Assembly (NCBI GenBank): GCA_030068075.1
Contig: CM057833.1
Span: 45,589,587-45,653,586, forward strand
Length of the DNA stretch: 64,000 bases
Source: Paguma larvata
Taxonomy: Eukaryota > Chordata > Mammalia > Carnivora > Viverridae
Direction of reading: 5' to 3'
Position 1 is the first letter of the stretch, and each line of letters begins with the position of its first letter. The translations under genes were made by a program, and so were the position numbers. Below are positions 21,723 through 30,985 of this stretch, piece after piece. The notes below the pieces were generated by a model. The model was not told the origin of the DNA, ran no database searches, and worked only from the letters and a program-made list of their open reading frames with translations.

Positions 21723-21784
21723 TTAGGGGTAGAACTAGGGAACTATTAGCCCCTGGCAGAATACCTACATTCCCCTCCACTCCC

Positions 21785-21830
21785 CCCCCCGCACAGTATG
21801 CCTTCAATAAATGTTTTGTTAAAGGTAATT
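21785..21830 (+). mobile_element. L2 LINE tail fragment
   Basis: 'cacagtatgccttcaataaatgttttgttaaa' matches the L2 terminal module, preceded by a C-run. Confidence 0.5.
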
Positions 21831-21849
21831 ATTTAATGCTACAACCCTT

Positions 21850-22440
21850 ATCATGCCGGCGCTTATAATCTACAGTGGAGAAGACGATAATGTGAAGAGG
21901 AGAAATGAGCCAGCTGCGTGGAACAGGCCCACTCCCCACATCTTAAACCATACTGCATCTTAAACCAGCATAAAATGCTTTGAAAGATCATTCCAGATAA
22001 CGGCAGGTGTTCATTCCAAATCAGTTGATAACTGCTTTGGTTCTGACACTTCCCTGGAATGTTTATCGCCAGCAATTCTTTATTATTAAGGGTGAAGTAT
22101 TCTGAGACTTCTGTCTTCATGGAAGCTGTCTGGCCGACTGAGGCTGGAGGCGATGGCATCCTAGAGCCCGGGCAGGGGAGGCAGGCAACAACAGTATAGA
22201 CCCAATTATTATTGTATGGATCCAATATAAAGCAGGTCAGAATCTTGTTCCCAGGAACACAAAAACTACCTAGAATAAGAGCCTGAAATACCATAGCTGT
22301 CCCAGAAGCTATTATTATTTTCCTCCAATATCAACACTGCAAAGCATTTCACTTACCTTCTTCCCTTCCTCATGAAAGACTTGTAGCTTCAAAACAAAAG
22401 GTAACAAACAGTCCCCAACCCAGAGCCTCTATATTGCGGG
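21850..22440. other. Unique DNA, nothing recognised
   Basis: The minus-strand 143-codon frame 21863-22294 shows no recognisable domain, signal peptide or family, and codon choice looks random. No repeat is identified. Confidence 0.4.
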
Positions 22441-22870
22441 TTTCCCCTCAACGTACCATGTCTCTATATATTTATTTTTTTCACACAAGCAGATGTTAAT
22501 CACACAAAGAGAATGCTGTCTTGCCAGAGCATTTTTTTTCTCCTTACTGCTTTTTCCCCCCATTTAATTCCTTCCTTCCGTTCAGTTGCATTTTATTTCT
22601 TTAAGAGGGTCAGTGTATTTTAATCACAATATACACTGGCTTGCTAGAGCTATAGATGAAAGAACTCAAAGCTCAGCCACTCAGCTCATTTAGATGTGAA
22701 CTACCAAGTTCAGTGAGAGAAGCAAAGGGTAAAATGAAATTACACAGCGTTTTGGCTGATTTCCCATTTCTGGGTATAGAAAGGCATGGGATGGCCTTTG
22801 ATGCCCTGGATTCTGCAACAACGATGCCCTGGAAGGAGTTCATATAATATTAATAGCACATTATTGAGGG
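22440..22870. other. Repeat-free block, candidate conserved noncoding DNA
   Basis: A complex, repeat-free stretch containing 'gttaatcac' and 'aattccttcc' elements, T-runs, and an AATATTAATA segment at the right edge. Only comparative data can show whether it is constrained. Confidence 0.3.
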
Positions 22871-22964
22871 AGATAAATTTAAAACCCAAATTTTAAAAAG
22901 AAAACTGTCTTGGCAAGGAAAGATGATCAAAAGTCCTTTCTCTTTTCTTTCAGAATAACGACCA

Positions 22965-23392
22965 TTGCCAAATAATAACTAGCATTTGTACAGTGCTTTA
23001 CAGTTTATCAAGTGCTTCTACATCCATTTAAGTCAGTTAGCCAGCATGGTCATTACTAACAGGTGAGAATTATACAGAGCTTACGATATGCCAGGCATTG
23101 TGCCAAACACCTAACATGGATTACGTAACTTAGTATTCATAATGACCCTCATGTAGCCCTCATTTTGTGTAAACTAAGACTTAGGTTAAGTAACTTGCAC
23201 TGGGTCATACAGCCAGTAAGTGGTAAATCAAAGAAGTAAACCCAAGCACTCTGATACTACTAGTATTAACAGCACCGTCTCATGGGAACGAAATTTAGGC
23301 TCAGCCAAGTTAGGTGATCTGCCCAGGGTCACCAGCAGTAAGTAGCAAAGCCTGAAGTAAGAACCCATGTGTCCTGATACCCAGTTCTGGGA
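22965..23392 (-). mobile_element. Outer MIR interrupted by an inner MIR
   Basis: The left segment 22970-23065 ('gcatttgtacagtgctttacagtttatcaagtgcttctacatcc') and the right segment 23283-23392 ('tttaggctcagccaagttaggtgatctgcccagggtcacc...gtagcaaagcctgaag') are complementary parts of one reversed MIR. Confidence 0.65.
23066..23280 (-). mobile_element. Inner MIR SINE
   Basis: 'agcttacgatatgccaggcattgtgccaaacacctaac', 'gacttaggttaagtaacttgcactgggtcatacagccagtaagtgg', 'aacccaagcactctg': a complete reversed MIR between two parts of another. 'gagaatt' on the left and 'gaaatt' on the right may be the decayed target repeat. Confidence 0.75.
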
Positions 23393-23744
23393 AAGACCCT
23401 GAAACCTCTTCCTTGTGGCTAGCCAAGCTCTCCTTCCAGAATTAACACAGAAAAAGCAAAAAGAGGCAAAATTGTGAAGAGAGTAAGTGCTACTGAACAC
23501 AAAAACATAAAAAGAAGCAAAGCAATAGTCAGTGAGGAGGTGGGGGCTCAGAGTGGAGCGTGAGACTACGTACAGGGAATGGGACCTTCCGTACTTGCTA
23601 AATCCAGAAAGGCCACATTGTCCTGGGGAACAAAGCCGGCCCAAGCTAGCTTCCCATGCCAAGGAATGCCATTGCAGACATCCCCTTCACAGCAATGTGT
23701 CCTGTGGCAGGGTGTAAGAATAACCAGACATTTGCATGGCTCCC
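23393..23744. other. Unique DNA, nothing recognised
   Basis: Several overlapping open frames on both strands between 23228 and 23923 (up to 144 codons) have no family resemblance and overlap repeats at both edges. Confidence 0.45.
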
Positions 23745-23832
23745 CTGACCTCTTGGAGTATGGGCTTTTTGAGGGCAGGGTCTCTGCCTCCAGCTGCAGG
23801 GCCTTGCACAGTGCCTGGCCCATCTGGAGGTC
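23745..23832 (+). mobile_element. L2 LINE 3' fragment
   Basis: 'gggctttttgagggcagggtctctgcc' and 'gccttgcacagtgcctggcccatc' are L2 3' modules. Confidence 0.65.
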
Positions 23833-23884
23833 CCAGAGAGTTATACTGAATAAAACACCGCAGAAGGTAGCTACTCTTGTCAGC

Positions 23885-24060
23885 AAGACATGATGCTTTC
23901 ACTTCTCTGCCTCGGTTTTTCATCTGTAATTGGGGACAATAATAGCATCCCCCCTTTACATGACTGTCCTAAAGATGGCATATGTACGTCTATAAGGCAT
24001 AGAGCACATTGTCTGGCCCCAGGTGGGTGCTCCATGACTGATGGCTGTTGCTGTTAAAGT
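23885..24060 (+). mobile_element. MIR SINE relic
   Basis: 'cacttctctgcctcggtttttcatctgtaattggggacaataatagcatcc' and 'ctataaggcatagagcacattgtctggcccc' follow the MIR core and 3' part. Confidence 0.8.
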
Positions 24061-24109
24061 TAATACTGGCGTCAAATGAAGTCGTGTCACTATCCACTAT
24101 AATTAGGTA

Positions 24110-24262
24110 GACTGTCTAGCCCAGTTTACTCATTGTACAGATGAGGAACTGAGGCCCAGAGAGAGATAAGTGCTTATTCAAAGACACTCTGTTTAGCAAG
24201 GAAGGAAACAGAAAAACGAGTCTGCCTACCACCTCCGGGTGCAATGTCTGTTTCCACCAAAA
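24110..24262 (-). mobile_element. MIR SINE relic
   Basis: 'ctcattgtacagatgaggaactgaggcccagagagagataagtgc' followed by 'ttattcaaagacactctgtttagcaag' is a reversed MIR core. Confidence 0.75.
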
Positions 24263-24387
24263 CGTGCCTTACTGACACAAGGGGTAGAGTTTAAGTAGAA
24301 ACGTGCAGCCTCCTACCCTGGTCCAGGGTGCAAGGGGGACGGACAGAGGGTTAAAAGACTTGATTCAGAATCAAAGCCAAAAAACTT

Positions 24388-24615
24388 TCATTAAGAACCT
24401 ATTACACACTAGATATTTTCACAAATACTATCTCATTTGATGCTCAGCATAAGACTACAAGATGCAGGCATTATTATTAAGTCCATTTTGCAGCTAAGGA
24501 AACCGAGGCCTGCAGATACTAAATTAAAAAGCTACCCAGTCAACCATCTAGAAGTGCTGGAACAAGAATTCCAATCCAGATCTAGCTCACTCCAAAGCTC
24601 AGAATCTTTCACTAA
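24388..24615 (-). mobile_element. MIR SINE, near full length
   Basis: 'cacactagatattttcacaaatactatctcatttgatgctc', 'tattattaagtccattttgcagctaaggaaaccgaggcctgcag' and 'agaattccaatccagatctagctcactcc' span a reversed MIR. Confidence 0.85.
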
Positions 24616-24754
24616 GAACTCCTATACCTGGAGACAAAAAAAGCCAATTCTAAAGTGCCAGAGAAAACCACTATTCTTTTTGCTCCCAGCACAAGTAGAG
24701 TTGGAAGTTCAGGAAGCCAGAGAAAGTATTACGGAGTCATCACATCCATAAAGT

Positions 24755-25490
24755 GGCCTCAGCAGCACAGGTAAGACTCCTGATTCCAAGCTTATCTGCA
24801 GTCTGGCCTCCCACCTGCCGCACACCTGCCACCATCACCAGCCACATGCATCTAGTCCAACTGCCTTTTACCAGGACGATTGCCTGTCTCCTCCCTGGTC
24901 TCTCTGTTTTACTCTCCACCCACATAATATAGAGTATTCTCCACATGGCGGCCAGAGTGATCTTTTCAAAACATACCTCAAGTGATACTTCTCCTGCTTA
25001 AGCCTGCCAGTAGTCTCCCACACTCTTAGAATAAATTGTGAACTCTGTATCATGGTCATTCGAGGTCCTACAAGGTTTGACCTCTACCTGTCTCTCCAAC
25101 TTTATTTGCTGCCTTTGTCTCCCTGTGCTTGACGCTTGGACAACTAACCTTCCTTCTGATCATCAAAGGCACCTTGCTCTCTCCTATCTCAGGGTGCCAG
25201 GTGCTCCACGGCTTGCAGTGCTCCTTCCCCAACTTGTTCACCTGGGTACCACTTCTCGTCATTTAGGTCACAGCACAAATGTCCCTTCCACAGAGACTTC
25301 TGCCCCAATCATTGTAATAGCAGCCTCCACCCAGTCACTCCCCATGACATCACCTCTTTCGTTTTCCTCATAGTGTTTCTCACTAACTAACAGCATCTTG
25401 TCTCTTTGTCTGCTTATTTATTCTCTGCCTCTGTCTGGTCAGCAGGCAGTAAGCACCTAGAGTTGTAAGTTTTATGAATAAATGGATGCA
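24755..25490 (+). mobile_element. Long L2 LINE 3' region
   Basis: The best-preserved L2 in the window. It has 'ggcggccagagtgatcttttcaaaaca', 'cttctcctgcttaagcctgccagtagtctccc', 'ggtcattcgaggtcctacaaggtttgacctctacc', 'tcacagcacaaatgtcccttccacagagacttctg', and a tail near 25470-25490 'atgaataaatgg'. Open frames within it are remnants or chance, and none is an intact reverse transcriptase. Confidence 0.85.
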
Positions 25491-26240
25491 AAAAAGAGAT
25501 TATAACAGTAGCTGCCTCCACGGAGGAAGAGGAACAGAGGTGCTCATTATCATCACATAATTATGGCTGGGGGAGATGAGCACTACTCTCTACAGAGAGA
25601 AGAGAGACTTTCTTCCCTCTGTCTTGCAAATGGGTGGTGATGGGGGAGGGTGCTATTTTTAATAGTGTTTAGGAGAGACACAGAGCAGGGAGGAAGCCAT
25701 CGACTGTCTACCCTTGGTGATAGTTACCCTGACAGCAGCTGCTATGGATACATTTCCTGAATACTAAACTGGGTTCATACAGGGCTTCGGATCCCAAATT
25801 TGACAAGAGTCATACTCAGGCCCTGAACCATCAATCTGACATTGCTCAAGCAGTTCCCTAGGGCAAAACAGCACCTGTGGAACCTTGGGTTGATGGGAGG
25901 GTGTTGAAACCAACAGCTGAGTGCATGCACACACTTTGCTACAAGGTGGGAGGTGATCTGTACCAAAGAGAGAGTTTTCATGAAGCCTACCCCTCAGCCT
26001 CCTTCCCACCCTACACTTACTGTTATTTTTGTAGGCTTTTACTGTTCAGTATGGATTGAATCTTAAAATAGTTCTGAAATCAAAGTAGCTAACATAAAGG
26101 ATAATAGAAACAGGAACAACTCCTTTTATAGCACTACTAAGTCACTGCTCACTGGTTATGCTTTCAGCCACAAAGAAAGGTTAAATACTTTTCAGGGAAA
26201 AATGGTTACTCAGGTATCAGGGGAGAGAGCCAATGACCAA
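25490..26240. other. Unique DNA, nothing recognised
   Basis: No repeat, RNA or homologous coding frame is seen. Overlapping minus-strand frames near 25764-26009 are chance frames. Confidence 0.45.
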
Positions 26241-26242
26241 GA

Positions 26243-26447
26243 GCTTCCATTTATGGAAGGCCTGCTATGGACGAGGCATTTGAAAGGCATGATCTCTAAT
26301 TTAATAGGGATCCCTGCAAAAGAAGTAGTGTATCCCCATTTTACAGATGAACAAAGAGAGCCTCAGAGAGGCTAATAAATTTCCCCATGCCTAATAGCTT
26401 GGAAGTTGCAGAGCCAAGATTTTCAATCCAGGTATGTGTGGCCCCGG
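26243..26447 (-). mobile_element. MIR SINE relic
   Basis: 'ccatttatggaaggcctgctatggacgaggcatttgaaaggc', 'ccccattttacagatgaacaaagagagcctcagagaggctaataaatttcccc' and 'agagccaagattttcaatccaggt' give a reversed MIR. Confidence 0.8.
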
Positions 26448-26477
26448 GGCCCATTTATTTTCTACCATGCCTCCCTG

Positions 26478-26799
26478 TCTTGGTCCATTCAGGTTGCTAT
26501 AGCAAAACGCCACACAGGTAGGTGAGACACCACAAATTTGTGGCTCACAGTTCTTGAGGCTGGAAGTCCAAGATCAGGGTGCCAGCATAGCCGAGTCAGG
26601 GCCACAGCCTTCTCATTGTATCCTCACATAGCAGAAACTCTGGAGTTGCCTTTATGAGGCACCAATCCTATTCATGGGGTGGAACTTTTACTTAAGCATC
26701 TCCAAAAGGCCCCACCTACTATAATACCATCACCTTGAGGATTGGGATTCCAACACATGATTGGGGGCGGGGCGGGATACAAACACTCAGATGGTAGTA
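26478..26799 (-). mobile_element. MLT1-type MaLR LTR (solo)
   Basis: Reversed LTR beginning 'ttggtccattcaggttgctatagcaaaacgcc'. It continues with 'tggctcacagttcttgaggctggaagtccaagatcagggtgcc', 'ccttctcattgtatcctcacatagc', 'ggcaccaatcctattcatgg' and 'aaaggccccacctactataataccatcaccttgagg'. It ends near 'acaaacactcagatggtag'. There is no internal retroviral sequence. Confidence 0.88.
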
Positions 26800-27127
26800 C
26801 CCACTAAACTTCTAAGGGCTCAGAGTTTGAACTCACAGCCTCTGTATGAGCCTATAAAACCCCAAGCCATGGCCAAATTAAAGAATGTAGCAGTTAGGGA
26901 ACCGTGCTCTTTGTCTGAACGAGGTACCTTCACGGCTTTTTCTATTCTCGGTTCACAGCCAAGCTTCTCCCCCCAGAGCAGTACTTTACCAAAAATAACT
27001 CCATGACAGGCTAAAATGGAAAAAGGAGCACAGATAAAATGTGGCAAGTTGCCCAAAGGGAATTTCCTCCTGGACTCACACTCTCCAAGGCAGTGGATTT
27101 GCCTTCAGGTAAAATACAGACATGTAT

Positions 27128-27165
27128 AGTAAAAGGGGAGGGGGGGGGGAAGAGGGGAGGTATCC
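27128..27165 (+). repeat. G-rich tract with quadruplex potential
   Basis: 'ggggagggggggggaagaggggagg' contains several G-runs of three or more separated by short loops. Confidence 0.6.
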
Positions 27166-27392
27166 AGGGTGGGAGGCTTGCTAGGAGGCCTGCTTTGTTG
27201 CACCAAACAGGCCCAAGGTAAGCATCACCAGCTCTTGAAGGAGACCAGTTTTTGCAAGGCATTTCTCTCTAAGTCAACCAGAAAGTATTAATTCTCTTGA
27301 CAATCTGTGTAGGAGAAAAATGAAAATGCCTGCAAGGCCATCAGAGCAGTGGCTGTCCTGAGTCCTGGCCAGGACACCCTGCCTGTCATATG

Positions 27393-27640
27393 AGCTCATT
27401 CACTCATTTGTGCATTCATTCAGCAAATGGTTCCTGAATGCCTACTATGTGCAAGGCATCTAATAAATACTGAGGACAAGGAAGAACATAATTTGCAACC
27501 TCTTTCCTCAGAGAGTTCATTCCAGTAAGGAAGACAGACAAGCACACACATGGTTAAATATAGCTGGATAAACTGTAGAAAGAAGGATATTGGAGGAACA
27601 GTTGAACAAAGAAGAAAACAACCATCTCTGTGGGGAGAGA
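27393..27640 (-). mobile_element. L2 LINE relic
   Basis: 'tcattcactcatttgtgcattcattcagcaaatggttcctgaatgcctactatgtgcaaggcatc' in outline, then 'actgaggacaaggaagaaca' and 'cagagagttcattccagtaagg' is the reversed L2 end. Confidence 0.8.
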
Positions 27641-28190
27641 AGATTTCCCGAGCCGGGTTTTAAATACCAAGTAGGTCTCCATCAGGGGTGTGAGAAGCAG
27701 GAGGATATCCCTGGGTATGCGAAGGCAGGGAAATCAGGAACAGGGTGGATTCCAGGGTGAAAATGACTCACGGTGAAAAGATTTGGGGTGGGAATAGGGG
27801 AAGGCCACATGCATCAGTGTTTTTCTACCCATTTTCCTTGTCACCCAGTGCTGCACTGAAAAGGACATACATGGAAAGGGAAATTCTCACCAGGCCACAG
27901 ACAGACATCCTGCAATCCCCAATCCACTAGGTAGAATTTCCTCATCCTTGGATTCCTGACCATGTGTATGACTGACTGAATCTTGGGGAGGCATTTGCCT
28001 AATGAGATGCTCCACTTCACCACAGCTTCATCAGAGAGAAAAGAGAAGTGTCACAGTGAATCTGAATCCCAAACAAAGCCATTGGAAGTAGGAGGGAAAA
28101 GTGGAGATTGAAGAATGATACAATCTATGGCCACATCAGGCACAGCTCTGAGCTCTTCTAAGTACCATCTAAGTACCTTACAAACATGTA
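27641..28190. other. Unique DNA, nothing recognised
   Basis: No gene, repeat or RNA is recognised, apart from a faint MIR-like piece near 28140-28190. Confidence 0.4.
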
Positions 28191-28194
28191 TGAA

Positions 28195-28325
28195 ATCTTT
28201 GCCACTGTAAAGTGGGGAGAATGATGCTAATTGCACACAGTTATCATTAAAATCACACAAGACTGATCATGTTCATGCCTATTACAGTGTCTGACACATA
28301 GCATTTCTTTGTTATACACGTTAGT
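28195..28325 (+). mobile_element. MIR SINE 3' fragment
   Basis: 'actgtaaagtggggagaatgatgc', then 'gcctattacagtgtctgacacatagcatttc' follows the MIR 3' half. Confidence 0.6.
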
Positions 28326-28458
28326 CTCCCTTCCCTTCTCCTTAATTAAACCATCAACCACCGTTCATGACAATTACCATCCAAGATAATGTTGTCAACT
28401 TCTCCTATTATTCTTAATATGACCCATAACATATGTGTACTATGTTACAGTTTTAGTA

Positions 28459-28695
28459 TTTTTTAAAGTTTATTTATTTATTTCGAGAGAGAGAGAACAT
28501 GTGTGAGCAGGGGGATGCAGAAAGAGAGAGGGCGGGGGCGGGGGGGGTGGGGAGAGAATCCCAAGCAGTCTCCACATTGTCAGCACACAGCTCAATACTA
28601 AGTGTTTCTCTTGTTTTCTTCACAGACCATGAGATCATGACCTGAGCCAAGGTCACGAGTTGGACACTTAACCAACTGAACCACCCAGGCACCTT
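28459..28695 (-). mobile_element. CAN-SINE with a replaced internal segment
   Basis: Reverse CAN-SINE: 'ttaaagtttatttatttatttcgagagagagag', G-rich tract, 'ccaagcagtctccacattgtcagcacac', then 'gagatcatgacctgagccaagg' and the head complement 'accaactgaaccacccaggcacc'. The B-box region ('gggcttgaactcac' in the other reversed copies) is missing. In its place is pyrimidine-rich 'aagtgtttctcttgttttcttcacag'. Without a B box it cannot be a normal pol III template. Confidence 0.88.
28529..28557 (+). repeat. G-quadruplex-type G tract in SINE
   Basis: 'gggcgggggcggggggggtgggg' has four or more G-runs with one-base loops, on the plus strand. Confidence 0.75.
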
Positions 28696-28699
28696 GTTT

Positions 28700-29030
28700 T
28701 AAAAGCACCTTAACGTCTGTTAGCGGGTACAGTGATCTCAGTAACCTTCCCAGTTAGACTGAAGTAGTTATGGCAGTGATGCAGGTAAGGAAAACAAGTG
28801 ACTGCCGAAATGAACAGTCATCAAATGGAAGATGATAAGGGCCCAGACTTATCTTTTGTCTACACACCCAGTTCCTTTTGACTACAGAGCACAGCCTCTC
28901 CAAGTACTCTTCTAGAAAGACCAGAGACATTAGAACAAAGCCCACCTTAATAAATGTGACATTAGTAGCAATCCCTTATGGCTTATGTTAACCTTCTTCC
29001 TAGGCACGGTGAGTGCCTTTGTCAGGCTCT
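28700..29030. other. Unique DNA, nothing recognised
   Basis: No recognisable repeat or gene. Confidence 0.4.
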
Positions 29031-29031
29031 G

Positions 29032-29155
29032 TGGTCCATGTGGAGATTCTTAGGACAGAGACCAGGTCTTATTCATGCCTGTAGCAACAAGTGCTACCAT
29101 CATTCCTGTCCTATAAGACAAGCTCAGTGCATGTTTGCTGGATGTGTGGATGGAT
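29032..29155 (+). mobile_element. L2 LINE 3' fragment
   Basis: 'cttaggacagagaccaggtcttattcatgcctgtagcaac' and 'gctcagtgcatgtttgctggatgtgtggatgg' follow the L2 3' end. Confidence 0.55.
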
Positions 29156-29167
29156 TTTGTAGGCACT

Positions 29168-29300
29168 TAATGATTTATATAGTACTTCTACATTCTTCAT
29201 CTCATTATTAGATTTTCCAAAAAGCCCTGCAACATGAAGGAAAGCTGATACTATTATTTTCATTTAACTGATGATGATATGCAGGTCACACCAAAGCTGC
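29168..29300 (-). mobile_element. MIR SINE fragment
   Basis: 'tatatagtacttctacattcttcatctcattattag' and 'tactattattttcatttaactgatgatgatatgcag' give a reversed MIR. Confidence 0.6.
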
Positions 29301-29846
29301 TGTTATTTTCTTTCTTTTAAAAATTATAATGGACTCATACTCCCTCCTGGAGCAGAACTCGGTTGAATTCCACACACCGCGATTGGCCCTGGCATGCAAG
29401 TCTGCTTAAAAGCCAAGATAGATGCTGTTTTGTTATCTTTCATATCTTATAAAATACATCAAATTCTGAAAAACTCTGTGATAATTAGACCAGAAAGAAA
29501 AAAAAAAAGGGTGCGGGGGTGGGGGGAGCTGAAGCTGAAACATTCGAACTGGAATAATTGTTAACATTCCTAGTCTTTCCTCTTCTCACCTCCTTTTGGT
29601 CTCTATTGTCTATAGGGTGAGATATTCATCTTCCTCCACAAAGAGAATCCACTTCCTACAGAATAGAACTGTCAGGATGTGGGAGGCTTGCTCTCTTGTG
29701 TTAACCCTTCCTGTCTGGCTGTATAGCACACAGCTTTTCCTGAGTGGCCTCTACCACCAGTCTCCCCTCGGAGGGCTTTTCCCAAAAGTTGGGTCTGATG
29801 ATGCCGCTCTCCTACACCAGGACCACTGAACTTCCCCAATAAGTAC

Positions 29847-30090
29847 AGTAAAACCTTGGTTTGGGAGCGTAATTCGTTCCTGATACGTGTTTACAATCCA
29901 AAGCACTCATATATCAAAGCACATTTCAAGAACCATTGGCTCAGTTGTGATTATGTGACATTCGGCATCATGTACTACTCATAGTACAAGACGTTGCTTG
30001 TTTATCAAGTTAAAATTTATTAGAAATGTTTCCCGCTCTTGAAGAACACTCACAGAACAAGTTACTCATAATCCGAGGTTTTACTTTCCT
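29847..30090. mobile_element. Tc1/mariner-like MITE with clear inverted ends
   Basis: The left end 'cagtaaaaccttggtttgggag' and the complement of the right end, 'aaagtaaaacctcggattatgag', are terminal inverted repeats differing at a few positions. The left end is preceded by TA. The interior has 'aatccaaagcactcatatatcaaagcac' and no transposase frame, so it is non-autonomous. I do not assign a family name. Confidence 0.8.
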
Positions 30091-30345
30091 GCACACGCTG
30101 CCTAAACTGGTTCTCAGAGTATCCAAATTCTGTATCCTACTTGCATTTGCAGCCTAATCTCCCAAATTTCCTCTCCATGTGCCTTGCAGTCACCAGACTA
30201 GAATAGTTAATGATCCCTTAAACAACTTGTCTGCATTCCCCCACACCATCCCTATTCCATCACCACTACCAAGGATGAAGGCTCCAGTTCTAAAAATTCT
30301 GCCTATCCCTAAAGGATTTTCCTTGAAACCTTGTTAGATAGTTTC
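30091..30345. other. Unassigned DNA, possibly decayed L2
   Basis: 'tttgcagcctaatctcccaaatttcctctccatgtgccttgc' hints at internal L2 sequence but is too diverged to call. Confidence 0.3.
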
Positions 30346-30347
30346 CC

Positions 30348-30600
30348 CTAGCAATTCATTCAACAACTATTTAATAAGAAACTCCTTAAAGCCCAACAAA
30401 CCCTATTTTAAAGAAGCTTAATATCCACTGAGAAAAAGAGACCCAGCTAAGAGAAACTCAAAACAGTGAGAGTGCTATAATGATGTCATTGCAAAATAAG
30501 GGGTGGGCCACTGGAGGCAATAGAGAAGGGTCCATCATGATCCTCACTGGGACTGTAATCTGGCAGAGAGTGAGGAGGAGGAAAACAGCACCAGACTGAG
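30348..30600 (-). mobile_element. L2 LINE relic (first copy)
   Basis: 'gcaattcattcaacaactatttaataag' starts a reversed L2 end, and 'gaagcttaatatccactgag' and 'agagtgctataatgatg' follow in L2 order. Confidence 0.55.
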
Positions 30601-30635
30601 CTTGAAACAGACAGAAGTCTTGGATCATGTAGTTC

Positions 30636-30900
30636 TTCACTCATTTATTCATTTGTTCACTCAACACACATTTATCAACCCTGAATATGTGCACAACACT
30701 GTACTATGAGTGTACAAATGAATGTTATGTGGTTCTTACCTTCAAGAGTTTACATTCGGGTAGGAGAGACAGAGATATATACACAAGGCTCTACTACAGA
30801 TGAGAAGCACTGTACCAAGGGCGAGGGAACAAGAGGCTTGCAAATGGCTCTACCTAGCAGAGACCAGGTAAGCTCCAGGACAGTGTGATATTTGTCAGGG
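30636..30900 (-). mobile_element. L2 LINE relic (second copy)
   Basis: 'tcactcatttattcatttgttcactcaacacacatttatcaacc', 'aacactgtactatgagtgtacaaatgaatg' and 'ttcaagagtttacattcgggtaggag' give a clear reversed L2 end. Confidence 0.75.
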
Positions 30901-30985
30901 CTCTAGAAGGGAGTAGGAGTTTAGTGGATGGAGAAGGGAAAAAGAAGAGGAGGGGAGGCAGAAAGAGTGGGAGAAAGAATATTGT

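Noticed and set aside
21863..22294. 143-codon minus-strand open frame
   Set aside because: No recognisable motif, membrane or signal pattern. The composition looks random.
23228..23923. Several overlapping frames on both strands (up to 144 codons)
   Set aside because: They are shadows of each other in a GC-moderate region and run into MIR and L2 relics. None has homology.
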